A program made the position numbers and the translations under genes. From Pseudonocardia alaniniphila (GTDB lineage Bacteria > Actinomycetota > Actinomycetes > Mycobacteriales > Pseudonocardiaceae): a stretch of 64,000 nucleotides of DNA. The DNA lies in assembly GCF_022524485.1 (NCBI RefSeq), contig NZ_JAKXMK010000035.1, positions 1-64,000 on the forward strand, written 5' to 3'. Under the pieces are notes generated by a model. It had not been told where the DNA came from. It saw only the letters and a program-made list of their open reading frames with translations, and searched no databases. Of the stretch, positions 24,741 to 34,150 are shown in pieces; positions within the stretch are counted from its first letter, which is position 1; the number at the start of each line of letters is the position of its first letter.

Positions 24741-24792
24741 AGCGCGCTGGATGGGCGAGTCCGCGAGCAGCGCCAGTCGCGTCGGCACGAGA

Positions 24793-27369
24793 TCAGCGCA
24801 GCACCCAGGTGTCCTTCGCCCCACCGCCACGCGAGGAGTTGACGATCATGCTTCCGAACGGGGCGACGCGGCTGAGCGCCGCCGGCAGCACCTCGACCTT
24901 CGTGCGGTCGCCGAGCCGGGACTGCAGGACGAACGTCCGCAGGTCCACCGCTCGCGGTTCGAGCCCGCCGTTCGCGAACGTCGGGTGGGTGGAGAGCATC
25001 ACCAGATCCTGAGCCACCCATCCGGCCGGGTTGCTGCGCACCGCGGCGGCGGCCTCGGCCAGCTCCACGCTGTCGGCGTGCGGCCCGATCACGATGCCTT
25101 GGCCGCCGTACCCGTCCACCGGCTTGAGCACGAGCTCGTGGAGCCGGTCGAGCACCTCGGTCCGCCGGTCGGGGTCGACGCACGGGTAGGTCGGGACGTT
25201 GTCGAGCAGGACGTCCTCGCCGAGGTAGTAGGAGATCATCTCCGGCACGTAGGCGTAGATGAGCTTGTCGTCGGCCACGCCGTTGCCCATCGCGTTGAGC
25301 AGTGCGACGTCGCCGCGTGCCACCGCGTTGCAGAGGGCCCGGCCGATCGGACGGAGATCCGCGCCCTTCGCGTCGAGCAGGGCGCGCTCGTCGAGGCGCC
25401 GGTAGAGCGCCGAGAGCCGCCGCCGTGCGCCGGAGCCCACGAGGAAGACGCCGTCCTCGGTGACCTGCAGGTCGCGCGGCGTGACCAGCGGGATGTCCAT
25501 CCGGTCGGCGAGCAGCCGGTGCTCGAAGAACGCCGAGTCCTCGTGGCCTGCCGAGAGCAGGGCGACCTCCCCCAGTGCGGGATCGTCGGATTCGGTTGCC
25601 GAGAGCAGCGCCGAACGCAGCTGCCCTGGCACCAGATCCAGCCCGACGACGCCTGCGGGCGGCTCCAGGTCGGGCATCACACTGCGAACCAACCGCCTGC
25701 TCGTGATCGAGTAGCCGATGCCCGACGGGACGCGCAGGTTGTCCTCCAGCACGAGCCAGTGGTCGGCCCGGTCCCGGACGAGGTCGATGCCGGCGACCGC
25801 GATGCGCACGGCATCGGCCGGGAAGAGCTTGCCGAGCCGGCTGCGACCCGGTGCGTCGTGCACGATCTGGGCCGGGATCACGCCGTCGGAGACGATCTGC
25901 TGCTTGCCGTAGACGTCGCGGACGAACTGCTCGAGTGCGCGGATGCGCTGTGTGAGCCCGGCGGTGAGCCCGGCCCAGTCCTCCGCGGTGACGATGCGGG
26001 GGATGAGGTCGAGCGGGAAGAGCCGGTCCGGCTCGCCGTCGCCCACCCGGAACGTGACGCCGCGGGCGCGCTGCTCGGTGCGCAACGCCGACTCGGCGGC
26101 CGTGAGACCGCGCGGGCCGAGCCGATCCAGCGCCCGGAACATCCAGCCGTAGTGGGGCAGCACCGTGCCGCCCGCGCTCACGGACTCGTCGAACGCCTGC
26201 TGCTCGGAGCCGTCGGCGTGGTAGCCGACGAGCAGGTCCGGCGTGTGCGGGACGGTGGCGGGTGGCTCGGTGGCCAGCGTGCGGCCCTGGGTGTGCGCCA
26301 GCAGGACGTCGACGACGTCGCTGAGCTCCCCGCGGCGGCCGTATGCCCGCCGCTGCACGGCCGCGCCGCTGCCGCGGGCCAGCGTGGCCTGCGACAGCTC
26401 GAGGACCTGTTCCCAGTCGCCGAGCTCCTCCAGCTGCGGCCGGAGCTGGTCGACGAGCTGGCCGACGAGCAGCGGCGGCGACACCAGCGAGGGACCGCAG
26501 AGGTCGACGAGGTCGCCCTCCAGGCCCGAACGCGCAGCCCGCCAGGTGGCGGCTCGCAGCAGCTCGTGGCGGGATCCGGACAGCGGCACCTCGGCCGCAA
26601 GGTCTTCCCTGGCCTTGCCGACCAGGGCCCGGAAGAGGCCCGCGATGAGCACCACGTCGTCGACGTCGGGGCAGGCGTCGCAGACCCGCAGCTCCACCGT
26701 GGGCAGGTGGGCGCTCGGCCGGATGTCGAAGTAGACCATCCCGGGGTCGCTGATCGTGCCCGACGCGATGAGATCGGCGACCATGGCGTCGTACTCGGCC
26801 GCGGTGCTCACGGTTGCGGGCGGGCCGGCGGTGGGCCACCGCGACCACACCATCGAGCGGTAGCTGGCGTAGCCGGAGTCGTGGCCCCGCCAGTACGGCG
26901 AGCTGGCCGAGAGGGCGAGCAGCACCGGCAGGTAGGGGGCGACGCGGCGCACGACCTGGACGGCCTCGTCGCGATCGGGCACGTCCACGTGGACCTGAGC
27001 CCCGCAGATGTGTTGCTCGCGCACCAGCATCTGGTACTCGTGCTGCATCTTCTCGTAGCGCGCCCCCGCCGAGATGGCGTCGCCGTGGAGTTCGGCGAGC
27101 GGCACGGTGCCTGCCGCGACCACGCCGAGACCGAGCGGCTCGGCGACGCCCTCCAGCGTTGCGCGCAGCCGCCGCAGGTGCCCGCGCAGCTCGTCGAGCG
27201 TGCCGCACACCGGCGTGTTCGTCTCGACGAGGGAGCGCTGCAGCTCGGGTGCGAACTCGGCTCCGTCGAGCTGCGCGAGCAGGGAGTCGACCTCGGGCGC
27301 GGCGTGCCTGCTCTCCAGGTCGACGACGTGGAACTCCTCCTCGACGCCCAGCAGGGGGAGGTCGCTCAT
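24793..27369 (-). CDS. Fusion of YbdK-type glutamate-cysteine-ligase domain and circularly permuted ATP-grasp
   Basis: An 858-residue protein of two enzymes in one chain. Residues 1 to about 365 are a GCS2/YbdK carboxylate-amine ligase (GVEEEFHVVD, QHICGAQVHVDV, FDIRPSAHLPTVELRVCD). About 385-858 is a circularly permuted type 2 ATP-grasp domain (DVYGKQQIVSDGVIPA, VLEDNLRVPSGIGYS, NGVADDKLIYAYVPEMISYY, LVLKPVDGYGGQGIVIGP). Each half forms amide bonds from a carboxylate, an amine and ATP, so a two-step peptide-like ligation is suggested. The substrate is unknown. Such fusions occur in other actinomycetes. The gene stands alone downstream of tenA. Confidence 0.9.
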   Translation of the reverse strand: MSDLPLLGVEEEFHVVDLESRHAAPEVDSLLAQLDGAEFAPELQRSLVETNTPVCGTLDELRGHLRRLRATLEGVAEPLGLGVVAAGTVPLAELHGDAISAGARYEKMQHEYQMLVREQHICGAQVHVDVPDRDEAVQVVRRVAPYLPVLLALSASSPYWRGHDSGYASYRSMVWSRWPTAGPPATVSTAAEYDAMVADLIASGTISDPGMVYFDIRPSAHLPTVELRVCDACPDVDDVVLIAGLFRALVGKAREDLAAEVPLSGSRHELLRAATWRAARSGLEGDLVDLCGPSLVSPPLLVGQLVDQLRPQLEELGDWEQVLELSQATLARGSGAAVQRRAYGRRGELSDVVDVLLAHTQGRTLATEPPATVPHTPDLLVGYHADGSEQQAFDESVSAGGTVLPHYGWMFRALDRLGPRGLTAAESALRTEQRARGVTFRVGDGEPDRLFPLDLIPRIVTAEDWAGLTAGLTQRIRALEQFVRDVYGKQQIVSDGVIPAQIVHDAPGRSRLGKLFPADAVRIAVAGIDLVRDRADHWLVLEDNLRVPSGIGYSITSRRLVRSVMPDLEPPAGVVGLDLVPGQLRSALLSATESDDPALGEVALLSAGHEDSAFFEHRLLADRMDIPLVTPRDLQVTEDGVFLVGSGARRRLSALYRRLDERALLDAKGADLRPIGRALCNAVARGDVALLNAMGNGVADDKLIYAYVPEMISYYLGEDVLLDNVPTYPCVDPDRRTEVLDRLHELVLKPVDGYGGQGIVIGPHADSVELAEAAAAVRSNPAGWVAQDLVMLSTHPTFANGGLEPRAVDLRTFVLQSRLGDRTKVEVLPAALSRVAPFGSMIVNSSRGGGAKDTWVLR

Positions 27370-27520
27370 GACGCCGACGCTAGGAGACGCGTGTTACAGC
27401 CGTGATGCCGTGGTGCTACTCCGAGGCTGTTCCGCACCCCAGAACTGTGCCCACTGTGGTGCGAGAGAAACACATCAGGCCGCGCGGATTGCTCCGAACG
27501 GCCTCGTCAGAGAGCGGACG

Positions 27521-28165
27521 TCAGGAATAAGCGGCGTCGAAGAACGCGAGTTCGAGATCCACCGCCCGGACGAACATGTCGCGCACCCGCTCCAGATCGG
27601 CAGGTTCGAGTCCGACGACGACGCGGTCGAACTCGGTGCGCAGGAACGTCACCCATGTCTCGAAGGCCGAGCCCCTGTGCAGCTCGATCCACTCCCGTTG
27701 CAGCGGTTCGTCGGGGGCGGTGGCGTCGGGTCGCGTGGCCCAGTCCAGGTAGAGCCACTCCGCCACGAGCAGCACCGCGAGGCAGGAGGCGTAGTCGGCG
27801 CTGCGGCGTGCCGTGTCCATCAGCTCGACGAAGCCGGCCGTGGGGGGCAGGAGCACCGGGTCGGTGCGCTCGGGAAGCGGGACGTCCAGGGCATCGAGGG
27901 CCCGGGCGAAGAAGTCGTTCTCCGGTCCGGCGACCAGCCCGAGCTGGCGGGCGTGCACGACCCGGGGTTCGAGCCGGTCGGCGGCGGCCACCGCGGCCCC
28001 CATCAGCGCCAGGAAGGAGTCGAAGAACTGGTGGTCCTGCACGAGGTAGGTGGTGAGCACCGCTGGGTCCAGCTGCCCGCGCCAGAGCTCGTCCACGAAC
28101 CGGTGTCCGACCGCCGCGTCCCAGGTGGGGCCGGTCAGCTCACGCAGCTCAGCACTGAAGGTCAT
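27521..28165 (-). CDS. tenA: TenA/thiaminase II family protein
   Basis: A 214-residue all-helical TenA-family protein. The Cys in YASCLAVLLVAEWLYLDWA (128) and a Glu near the C-terminus (205) occupy the expected catalytic positions, and Asp/Phe residues of LVQDHQFFDSF line the pyrimidine site. The family hydrolyses aminopyrimidines to salvage the thiamin pyrimidine. No other thiamin gene adjoins it. ATG 28165 gives the normal length. Confidence 0.85.
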   Translation of the reverse strand: MTFSAELRELTGPTWDAAVGHRFVDELWRGQLDPAVLTTYLVQDHQFFDSFLALMGAAVAAADRLEPRVVHARQLGLVAGPENDFFARALDALDVPLPERTDPVLLPPTAGFVELMDTARRSADYASCLAVLLVAEWLYLDWATRPDATAPDEPLQREWIELHRGSAFETWVTFLRTEFDRVVVGLEPADLERVRDMFVRAVDLELAFFDAAYS

Positions 28166-28254
28166 CTCCCTGACCCTAGTGCCGAGGAAACGAGGTCGTC
28201 TTACCCGTCTCCGACGACAGCGCAGCCCAGGCGGCGCCTCGCGGCGTTGTCGTC

Positions 28255-28283
28255 GGCGCCGATACAACAGCGGTATCGGCGCC
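28255..28283 (-). terminator. Terminator after the moeA-kup-comB operon
   Basis: An 11-bp perfect stem (28255-28265 with 28273-28283) and a 7-base loop sit between the comB-like stop and tenA. A second 7-bp hairpin lies near 28314-28330. Confidence 0.7.
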
Positions 28284-28387
28284 TCCTCCGCCTTGCGAAG
28301 GCCCGGGTGCGGGTGTCCCGCAGGGACACTGTCGCCTGGACACCGGATCCGGGCAAGGAACCACGTTGCCGCGACACTAGAGGTCCG

Positions 28388-29125
28388 CTACGCCTGCAGC
28401 AGGCCGCCCTGGAGCCGGGGCGCGATGACGCTCGTGTCCAGCGCCGCTGCCAGCGTGACGTCAGCGGCGTAGTCGTCGGCGACGAGCTCGCGGCCGGACG
28501 CGGTGGCCGCCAGCACGGCGGCGAGTCCCTTGTCCCGGGCCGCGACGAACTGCGCCACGGCGAGCTCGGCCTCGGGGGAGAGGTCGGCCGCGGGCAGGGC
28601 GGCGGCGATCGCCCCGGCACCGAGCGCGTCCTCCACGGCGACCCGCAGGGTGCCATCGGGCCAGCGCTCCCCGGCAAGGACGAGCCCGATCGGTCCGTCC
28701 ACCGCGAGCGCTGCGGCCGCTGTGGCCGAGGCGTTGCGCAGGCAGCCGGCGAAGAGCGCGGCGCCGGTGGCACCGACCGTGGCGCACAACGTGGCGCCGT
28801 TGGGCGAGGGGAGCCCGAGCCGGGTACCGGACGGGAGGTCGACCAGCGACGACGGTCGCAGCGACGGGCCGCTGCCGTGACGGGGCCCCGCGGGCTGCAC
28901 GCCGAGGGATCGCGCTTCTGTCGCCGGGTCGCCGCCGGACCAGCGCTGCGGCAGGATCGCGGCGCCCCGGCCGACGGCGACGTCGACGGCCGTGCAGAAC
29001 GACAGCACGTCGACGACGATCACCGCGGCGCACTCGGCCGCCAGGAGTTCGGCGCCTTCGCGCCCCCATTCCAGTCGCACCCGGTACGCGCGTTGCCGGT
29101 GTTCGGGTCGGGCGTCGATCGGCAC
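28388..29125 (-). CDS. ComB-like 2-phosphosulfolactate phosphatase family protein
   Basis: A 245-residue protein with the ComB pattern VIVVDVLSFCTAVDVAVGRG near residue 35 and LPSPNGATLC near 125. ComB dephosphorylates 2-phosphosulfolactate in coenzyme M synthesis; actinomycetes lack that pathway, so the true substrate here is unknown. It is the last gene of the WYL-moeA-kup-comB run, 27 bases after kup. TACGGT lies six bases before its GTG, so an internal leaderless promoter is possible. Confidence 0.83.
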   Translation of the reverse strand: MPIDARPEHRQRAYRVRLEWGREGAELLAAECAAVIVVDVLSFCTAVDVAVGRGAAILPQRWSGGDPATEARSLGVQPAGPRHGSGPSLRPSSLVDLPSGTRLGLPSPNGATLCATVGATGAALFAGCLRNASATAAAALAVDGPIGLVLAGERWPDGTLRVAVEDALGAGAIAAALPAADLSPEAELAVAQFVAARDKGLAAVLAATASGRELVADDYAADVTLAAALDTSVIAPRLQGGLLQA

Positions 29126-29152
29126 GCGCTCACCGTATCCGCCGGGGACGTC

Positions 29153-31102
29153 TCAGATGTCGATCGCCGATCCCAGGGAGACCACCTGGTGCGTCGGGAG
29201 ACCGAAGTAGGCGGCGGGGCTCACGGCGTTGCGGCTGATCAGGCAGAAGAGCTTCTTGCGCCAGCTCGCCATGCCCGGCTCCTTCGTGTGCACGATCGTG
29301 ACGCGGCTGAGGAAGTACGTGGCGTCCTGCAGGTTGATGTCGAGGCCCTTCTGGCGGGCGAGCCGCAGCGCGGCCGGGACGTAGGGCTTGTCCTGGAAGC
29401 CGAACCGCACGGTGAGGTGGAAGATCCCGTCGTCGGGAACGCAGGCGTCGTCGATCTCCAGGCGCTGGGACCTGGGCACGTGCGGAATTCTCATGTTCTG
29501 CACGTTGAGGACCAGTACGTGCTCGTGGAGGACGTGGTTGTAGCGGACGTTGTGGCGCAGTGCGAGCGGTGTGGTGCCGGCGTTGGCGTTCAGGAACACC
29601 GCGTTGCCCGGGACGCGGATCGGCGGGCGGTCCGAGATCGAGAGCGCCTTGACGAAGTCCTCGAGCGGGCCCTCCTGCTCGGTGCGCTTGCGCGTGACGA
29701 TCTCCCGCCCGCGGTGCCAGGTCATCAGGACGATGGCGACCGCCACCCCGACGACGAGCGGGAACCAGCCGCCCGACAACACCTTGGTCATGTTGGCCGA
29801 CAGGAACGCCAGCTCGATGAGGAGCAGGCTCCCGGCGCCGAGAACCACGAGCCACATCGGCGTGCCCCAGCGGTGCCGGGCGATCACGAAGAACAGGACG
29901 GTGGTGATGGTGAGCGTGCCGGTGACGGCGATGCCGTAGGCCGAGGCCAGTGCGGTGGAGGACCCGAAGCCGACCACCAGGCCGATCACGGCGACGAACA
30001 GCACCCAGTTCACGAACGGCACGTAGACCTGGCCGGCCTCCTTCTCGGACGTGTGCCGGATCGTGAGGAACGGCAGGTAGCCGAGCTGCACCGCCTGACG
30101 TGCCATCGAAAACGTGCCCGTGACGACGGACTGGGAGGCGATCACAGCGGCCGCCGTCGCGAGAATCAGCAGCGGGTACTGGCCCCACGAGGGCGCCAGG
30201 CGGAAGAAGGGGTTGTCGGCGGCTCCCGGGTCGGCGAGCACGATGGCCCCCTGGCCGAAGTAGTTCAGCGTGAGCGCGGGGAACACCAGTGCGAACCAGG
30301 CGTTGCGGATCGGGCGACGGCCGAAGTGCCCGATGTCGGCGTAGAGCGCCTCCGAGCCGGTGATCGCCAGTACGACCGACCCGAGTGACAGGAACGCCGT
30401 CAGTGGCTCGTTGACGGCGAACTCCACGGCGTAGGTCGGGGACAGGGCTCTGAGGATTCCGGGCTGCGCGATCACGTGGGCGAGCCCGAGCACGCCGATC
30501 ACCAGGAACCAGAGCAGCATGACCGGGCCGAAGGCCCTTCCGACCACGCCCGTGCCGAAGCGCTGGAAGAAGAACAGGCCGCACAGCAACACGATCGCGA
30601 TCGGGACGACCCACTCCGCCAGTCCGGGACTGGCCACCTCCAGACCCTCCACCGCGCCGAGCACGGAGATCGCGGGCGTGATCATCCCGTCGCCGAAGAA
30701 CAGCGCTGCGCCGAGGACACCGAGCCCGATCAGGAACCATTTCGTCCGCGCGGAGAGCCCCTTCACGCGCTCGACGAGCGAGATCAGCGCCATCGTGCCG
30801 CCCTCGCCGTCGTTGTCGGCGCGGGTGACCAGGCTGACGTACTTGATGCTGACGATGATGGTGATCGTCCAGAACACGAGTGACAGCACGCCGTAGACCG
30901 ACGTGGGGTCCGGGGTGAGCCCACGGGTGTCGGTGAAAGTCTGCTTCAGCGCGTAGAGCGGGCTCGTGCCGATGTCCCCGAAGACGACTCCCAGCGCGCC
31001 TAGCGCCAATGCAGCCGCGCTGCTTCTCTTCACTGCGGACGACCCTTGGCCCGGGGCGGATGACCCGGGCGGACCAGGGGCCGTCTCGGGCGTCGAGGCC
31101 AT
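29153..31102 (-). CDS. kup: Kup/Trk low-affinity potassium transporter
   Basis: About 649 residues with roughly twelve membrane segments and a hydrophilic C-terminal tail, as in Kup. Signature parts are LGALGVVFGDIGTSPLYAL, DNDGEGGTMALISLV and ALYADIGHFGRRPI. It imports K+ with protons. The start is uncertain: ATG 31102 is used, but ATG 31141 is in frame and neither has a strong ribosome-binding site. It lies between the MoeA-like and ComB-like genes in one directional run. Confidence 0.95.
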   Translation of the reverse strand: MASTPETAPGPPGSSAPGQGSSAVKRSSAAALALGALGVVFGDIGTSPLYALKQTFTDTRGLTPDPTSVYGVLSLVFWTITIIVSIKYVSLVTRADNDGEGGTMALISLVERVKGLSARTKWFLIGLGVLGAALFFGDGMITPAISVLGAVEGLEVASPGLAEWVVPIAIVLLCGLFFFQRFGTGVVGRAFGPVMLLWFLVIGVLGLAHVIAQPGILRALSPTYAVEFAVNEPLTAFLSLGSVVLAITGSEALYADIGHFGRRPIRNAWFALVFPALTLNYFGQGAIVLADPGAADNPFFRLAPSWGQYPLLILATAAAVIASQSVVTGTFSMARQAVQLGYLPFLTIRHTSEKEAGQVYVPFVNWVLFVAVIGLVVGFGSSTALASAYGIAVTGTLTITTVLFFVIARHRWGTPMWLVVLGAGSLLLIELAFLSANMTKVLSGGWFPLVVGVAVAIVLMTWHRGREIVTRKRTEQEGPLEDFVKALSISDRPPIRVPGNAVFLNANAGTTPLALRHNVRYNHVLHEHVLVLNVQNMRIPHVPRSQRLEIDDACVPDDGIFHLTVRFGFQDKPYVPAALRLARQKGLDINLQDATYFLSRVTIVHTKEPGMASWRKKLFCLISRNAVSPAAYFGLPTHQVVSLGSAIDI

Positions 31103-31180
31103 CAGGCGAGGCGGCGCGTCACGGGGTCCATGTGGCCCCATTGTGCCCCGCTGAAGTGCGAAAAGGGTGTGACCGAGCCG

Positions 31181-33091
31181 TCACCGGATCCGGTGGCCCG
31201 TCTCGGCGCACGAGTACCCGCCGAGCGCTTCGACCTCCGCGCGGAAGGCGGGACTTTCCAACAGGGCCCACAGCGGGGCAAGCAACTCGTCGTGCAGCCC
31301 GGACTCGCGCAGCACGAGGTCGTAGGGCTCCTCGGCGACGGGCACGAAGTCGAGCCCGAACGCCCGCGCCGCGGCGCGGATGCCGAGCCCGGTGTCGGCG
31401 CGGCCCGCCGCCACGGCCGCGGCCACCGCGAGATGCGTGTTCTCCTCCCGCGAGTAGCCGCTCACCTGGCCGGGGTCGAGGTCGCGCCGCGCGAGCTCGT
31501 GGTCGAGCAGCGCACGCGTGCCGCCGCCGGGCTGGTGGTTGACGTAGCGCACGTCCTTACGCACCAGGTCGTCGATACCGGAGAGCCCGAGCGGGTTGCC
31601 GGGGGCCACGATCAGCCCCTGCTCGCGGTGCACGAGCCGCACGACGGCGATCTCGTCCCCGCCGAGGATCTTGTCCACGTAGGGCAGCGTGTACTCGCCG
31701 GTGGCGGGGTCCAGCAGGTGCGATCCGGCGATGTGGCAGAGGCCGTCGCGCAGCGCGAGGAGCCCGCCGAGCGACCCGGCGTTCGACGTGGCGAGCGTGA
31801 CGAGCGGGTCGTTGGTCCGCAACGCGGAGGCGGCCACGTCGAGCGCGACGTCGTGCGACCCGATCGCCACGATCGTGCGTCCGATCTCCTCGAGACCGCG
31901 CAGCAGCTCGACGCGTACGTGCTCGCCTGCGTGGTGGCCCTCCACCCCGGACGGGACCACCAGGAGCCCGTCGGCGCGCACCAGTGAGGTGAGCACCCCC
32001 GCGCCGCGGGGCAGCGGCGTCGCCACCACCTCGCCGCCCACCCTGCCGAGCCGCACCCGCACCCAGTCGTCCATCCCGGCGGTGGAGCCGAGTTCGCGGG
32101 CGAGGCGCGCCGTGGTGATGGGGCGTTCCCGGGGCGCGACGCCCTGGAGGGCGGCGAGCAGCGGGGCGGCGAAGATGTCGAACGTGAGCGAGGCCGACAC
32201 CGGGTAGCCGGGGGCGCCCAGCACCGGGGTGGCGTCCACCGCTCCGAGCACCACCGGGTGTCCGGGCCGCACGGCCACGCCGTGCACGGCGAGCGTGCCG
32301 GCTCCGGCCACCACCCGCGCGGTGAAGTCGTGGCGTCCGGCGCTGGAGCCCGCGATGAGCACCACCAGGTCCGCCTCCGCGGCCGCGGCGCGGAGTGCGT
32401 CGGTGATCACCGCCGGGTCGTCGCGGACGATCGGCATCACGCGGGCCTCGCAGCCCACCTCGCGCGCCTGCCCCGCGAGCATGAGGGAGTTGGTGTCGAG
32501 AATCTCGCCGGGGGACGGCTCGGTGCCGACGGGGCGGATCTCGTCGCCGGTCGGGATGATGACGACGACCGGAGCGCGCCGCACGGCGAGATCCACGGCG
32601 CCGGCGGCCGCCGCCGCGGCCACGTCGACCGGACGGAGCCGATGGCCGGCCGGGATCAGCAGCTCGGTGGCGCTGATGTCCTCACCGATCGACCGCACGT
32701 GCTGGTAGGGCGGTGTCGCCGCGCGCACCTCGGCGGTGCCGTCGGCGACGCGGTGCACGTGCTCGCGCATGATCACGGCGTCGTAGCCCTCGGGCAGGGG
32801 GTCGCCGGTGTCGACCACGACGAAGTCGGTGAGCCGCACCGGTGTGGTCTCCGCTGCGCCGACGGTGTCGGCGGCGTGGACCGCGATGCCGTCCATGGCC
32901 GCGGAGTCGAATGCGGGGGAGGAACGGCGGGCCCGGACCGGCTCGGCCGTCACCCGGCCGATGGCATCTCCGACGGGCACCCGCATGACGTCGACGCGTG
33001 CGGGGCAGCCCGCCGCGACACACCCCTCGTTCCAGGCCTCGCGCGCCTCCGCCGCGGGCACGTCGGACACGAACGGCGAGTCGGCCACCAC
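31181..33091 (-). CDS. MoeA-type molybdopterin protein fused to a periplasmic-binding-like domain
   Basis: A 636-residue fusion. Residues 1 to about 410 are MoeA (SSPAFDSAAMDGIAV, VVVDTGDPLPEGYDAVIMRE, IIPTGDEI, GEILDTNS), which inserts molybdenum into molybdopterin. About 420-636 is a substrate-binding-protein-like domain (SHDVALDVAASAL, SNAGSLGGLLAL, VNHQPGGGTRALLDHEL, YSREENTHLAVAAAVAAGRA) of the kind found in MoeA/PBP fusions and thought to sense molybdate or a small ligand. The GTG at 33091 (or the next one at 33088) is used. The gene follows a WYL regulator by 34 bases. The molybdopterin loop, usually GGVS, reads AGSSAGRHDF. Confidence 0.88.
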   Translation of the reverse strand: MVADSPFVSDVPAAEAREAWNEGCVAAGCPARVDVMRVPVGDAIGRVTAEPVRARRSSPAFDSAAMDGIAVHAADTVGAAETTPVRLTDFVVVDTGDPLPEGYDAVIMREHVHRVADGTAEVRAATPPYQHVRSIGEDISATELLIPAGHRLRPVDVAAAAAAGAVDLAVRRAPVVVIIPTGDEIRPVGTEPSPGEILDTNSLMLAGQAREVGCEARVMPIVRDDPAVITDALRAAAAEADLVVLIAGSSAGRHDFTARVVAGAGTLAVHGVAVRPGHPVVLGAVDATPVLGAPGYPVSASLTFDIFAAPLLAALQGVAPRERPITTARLARELGSTAGMDDWVRVRLGRVGGEVVATPLPRGAGVLTSLVRADGLLVVPSGVEGHHAGEHVRVELLRGLEEIGRTIVAIGSHDVALDVAASALRTNDPLVTLATSNAGSLGGLLALRDGLCHIAGSHLLDPATGEYTLPYVDKILGGDEIAVVRLVHREQGLIVAPGNPLGLSGIDDLVRKDVRYVNHQPGGGTRALLDHELARRDLDPGQVSGYSREENTHLAVAAAVAAGRADTGLGIRAAARAFGLDFVPVAEEPYDLVLRESGLHDELLAPLWALLESPAFRAEVEALGGYSCAETGHRIR

Positions 33092-33125
33092 GTGTCGACC
33101 GTACGACGACGGTGGGGTGACGCGC

Positions 33126-34094
33126 CTACCGGGACTTCTGGTCGGGCCCGGCGTCCTGCAAGCGCTTGCCGAGCATGTGGAGGTGGTCGAGGAGCTCGGC
33201 CGGCCCGTCGAGCGTGAAGTCGGCGCCGAGGGCGACCAGATCCTGCACGAGGACGTCGAGTGAGTCGCCGCGCAGGAGCACGGTGCAGGTTCGTGGGTCG
33301 AGTGCCTGCACCCGGTCCGGCATCGGGTCCGGCAGCCGCGCCGTGACGACGTCGGCGGGCGCCTGCACGGTGGCCAACGCCGTGTAGCGGTAAGGCGCCT
33401 CACGGATGGCCGAGGCCAGGAACGCGGTGGTGTCCTCGGCGGGCAGCGGCCGTGGCGAGAAGCGCAGCCGGATCGGCGTCGGGCCCGCGATGCGGTCCAC
33501 ACGGAACGTGCGCCAGTCGCGGCGGCCGGTGTCGAAGGCGAGCAGGTACCACAGCCCGTACCCGGTGAGGAGCTGGTACGGCTCCACCCGGCGCTCGCCG
33601 CTCACACCGTCGCGCCTGCGGTGGTCGAACGTGACCATCTCGCGGTCGCGGCAGGCGGCGGCGAGCACGGCGAGCGTGGTGGGGTCCACGCGCGACCCGC
33701 GGCCCGGCCGGAGCCGGACGGTGACGTCACCGACCGCCGCGATCCGCTGCGCCAGCCTGGCGGGCAGCACCTGCTGGAGCTTCGCCAGCGCCCGCGGGGC
33801 GGTCTCGTCGACGCCGGAGACCCCGGCCCGCGCCGCCGTGAGCAGGCCGACCGCCACCGCGACGGCCTCGTCGTCGTCCAGCAGCAGGGGCGGGAGGTTG
33901 CTGCCGGACGCGAGGCGGTACCCACCTGCCGTGCCGGTGGTGGCCTCGATCGGATAGCCGAGCTCGCGCAACCGCGCGACGTCACGGCGCACCGTGCGCC
34001 CGGTGACCCCGAGCTGATCGGCCAGCTCCCCGCCTGCCCACTCGCGCCTGCTCTGCAGGAGCGAGAGCAGCCGCAGGACCCGGGTGGTCGTCAC
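33126..34094 (-). CDS. WYL-domain transcriptional regulator (DeoR-type HTH)
   Basis: A 322-residue regulator with an N-terminal winged helix (LADQLGVTGRTVRRDVARLR) and a WYL domain (VEPYQLLTGYGLWYLLAF), followed by a WCX-type C-terminal extension. WYL proteins bind nucleotide or other ligands and control nearby operons. GTG 34094 was chosen because the HTH starts within ten residues. A perfect 10-bp dyad lies just upstream, between this gene and the divergent FAD oxidase, and the MoeA fusion follows 34 bases downstream. Confidence 0.92.
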   Translation of the reverse strand: MTTTRVLRLLSLLQSRREWAGGELADQLGVTGRTVRRDVARLRELGYPIEATTGTAGGYRLASGSNLPPLLLDDDEAVAVAVGLLTAARAGVSGVDETAPRALAKLQQVLPARLAQRIAAVGDVTVRLRPGRGSRVDPTTLAVLAAACRDREMVTFDHRRRDGVSGERRVEPYQLLTGYGLWYLLAFDTGRRDWRTFRVDRIAGPTPIRLRFSPRPLPAEDTTAFLASAIREAPYRYTALATVQAPADVVTARLPDPMPDRVQALDPRTCTVLLRGDSLDVLVQDLVALGADFTLDGPAELLDHLHMLGKRLQDAGPDQKSR

Positions 34095-34105
34095 CGCCGC
34101 AGTTT

Positions 34106-34132
34106 GCTTGCGGACCGATCCTGTCCGCAAGC
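34106..34132. promoter_or_regulatory. Perfect 10-bp dyad between WYL regulator and FAD oxidase
   Basis: Arms GCTTGCGGAC and GTCCGCAAGC (34106-34115, 34123-34132) are separated by seven bases. The dyad is 12 bases from the regulator start and 18 from the oxidase start, so it probably overlaps both promoters. A binding site for the WYL regulator is likely. Confidence 0.7.
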
Positions 34133-34150
34133 GTCCATACCGTCGCCCGC

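Noticed and set aside
24172..27405. 1077-codon open frame on the plus strand
   Set aside because: Antisense to the toxin-antitoxin pair and the ligase fusion; no domain pattern, Arg/Val/Asp-rich composition typical of shadows.
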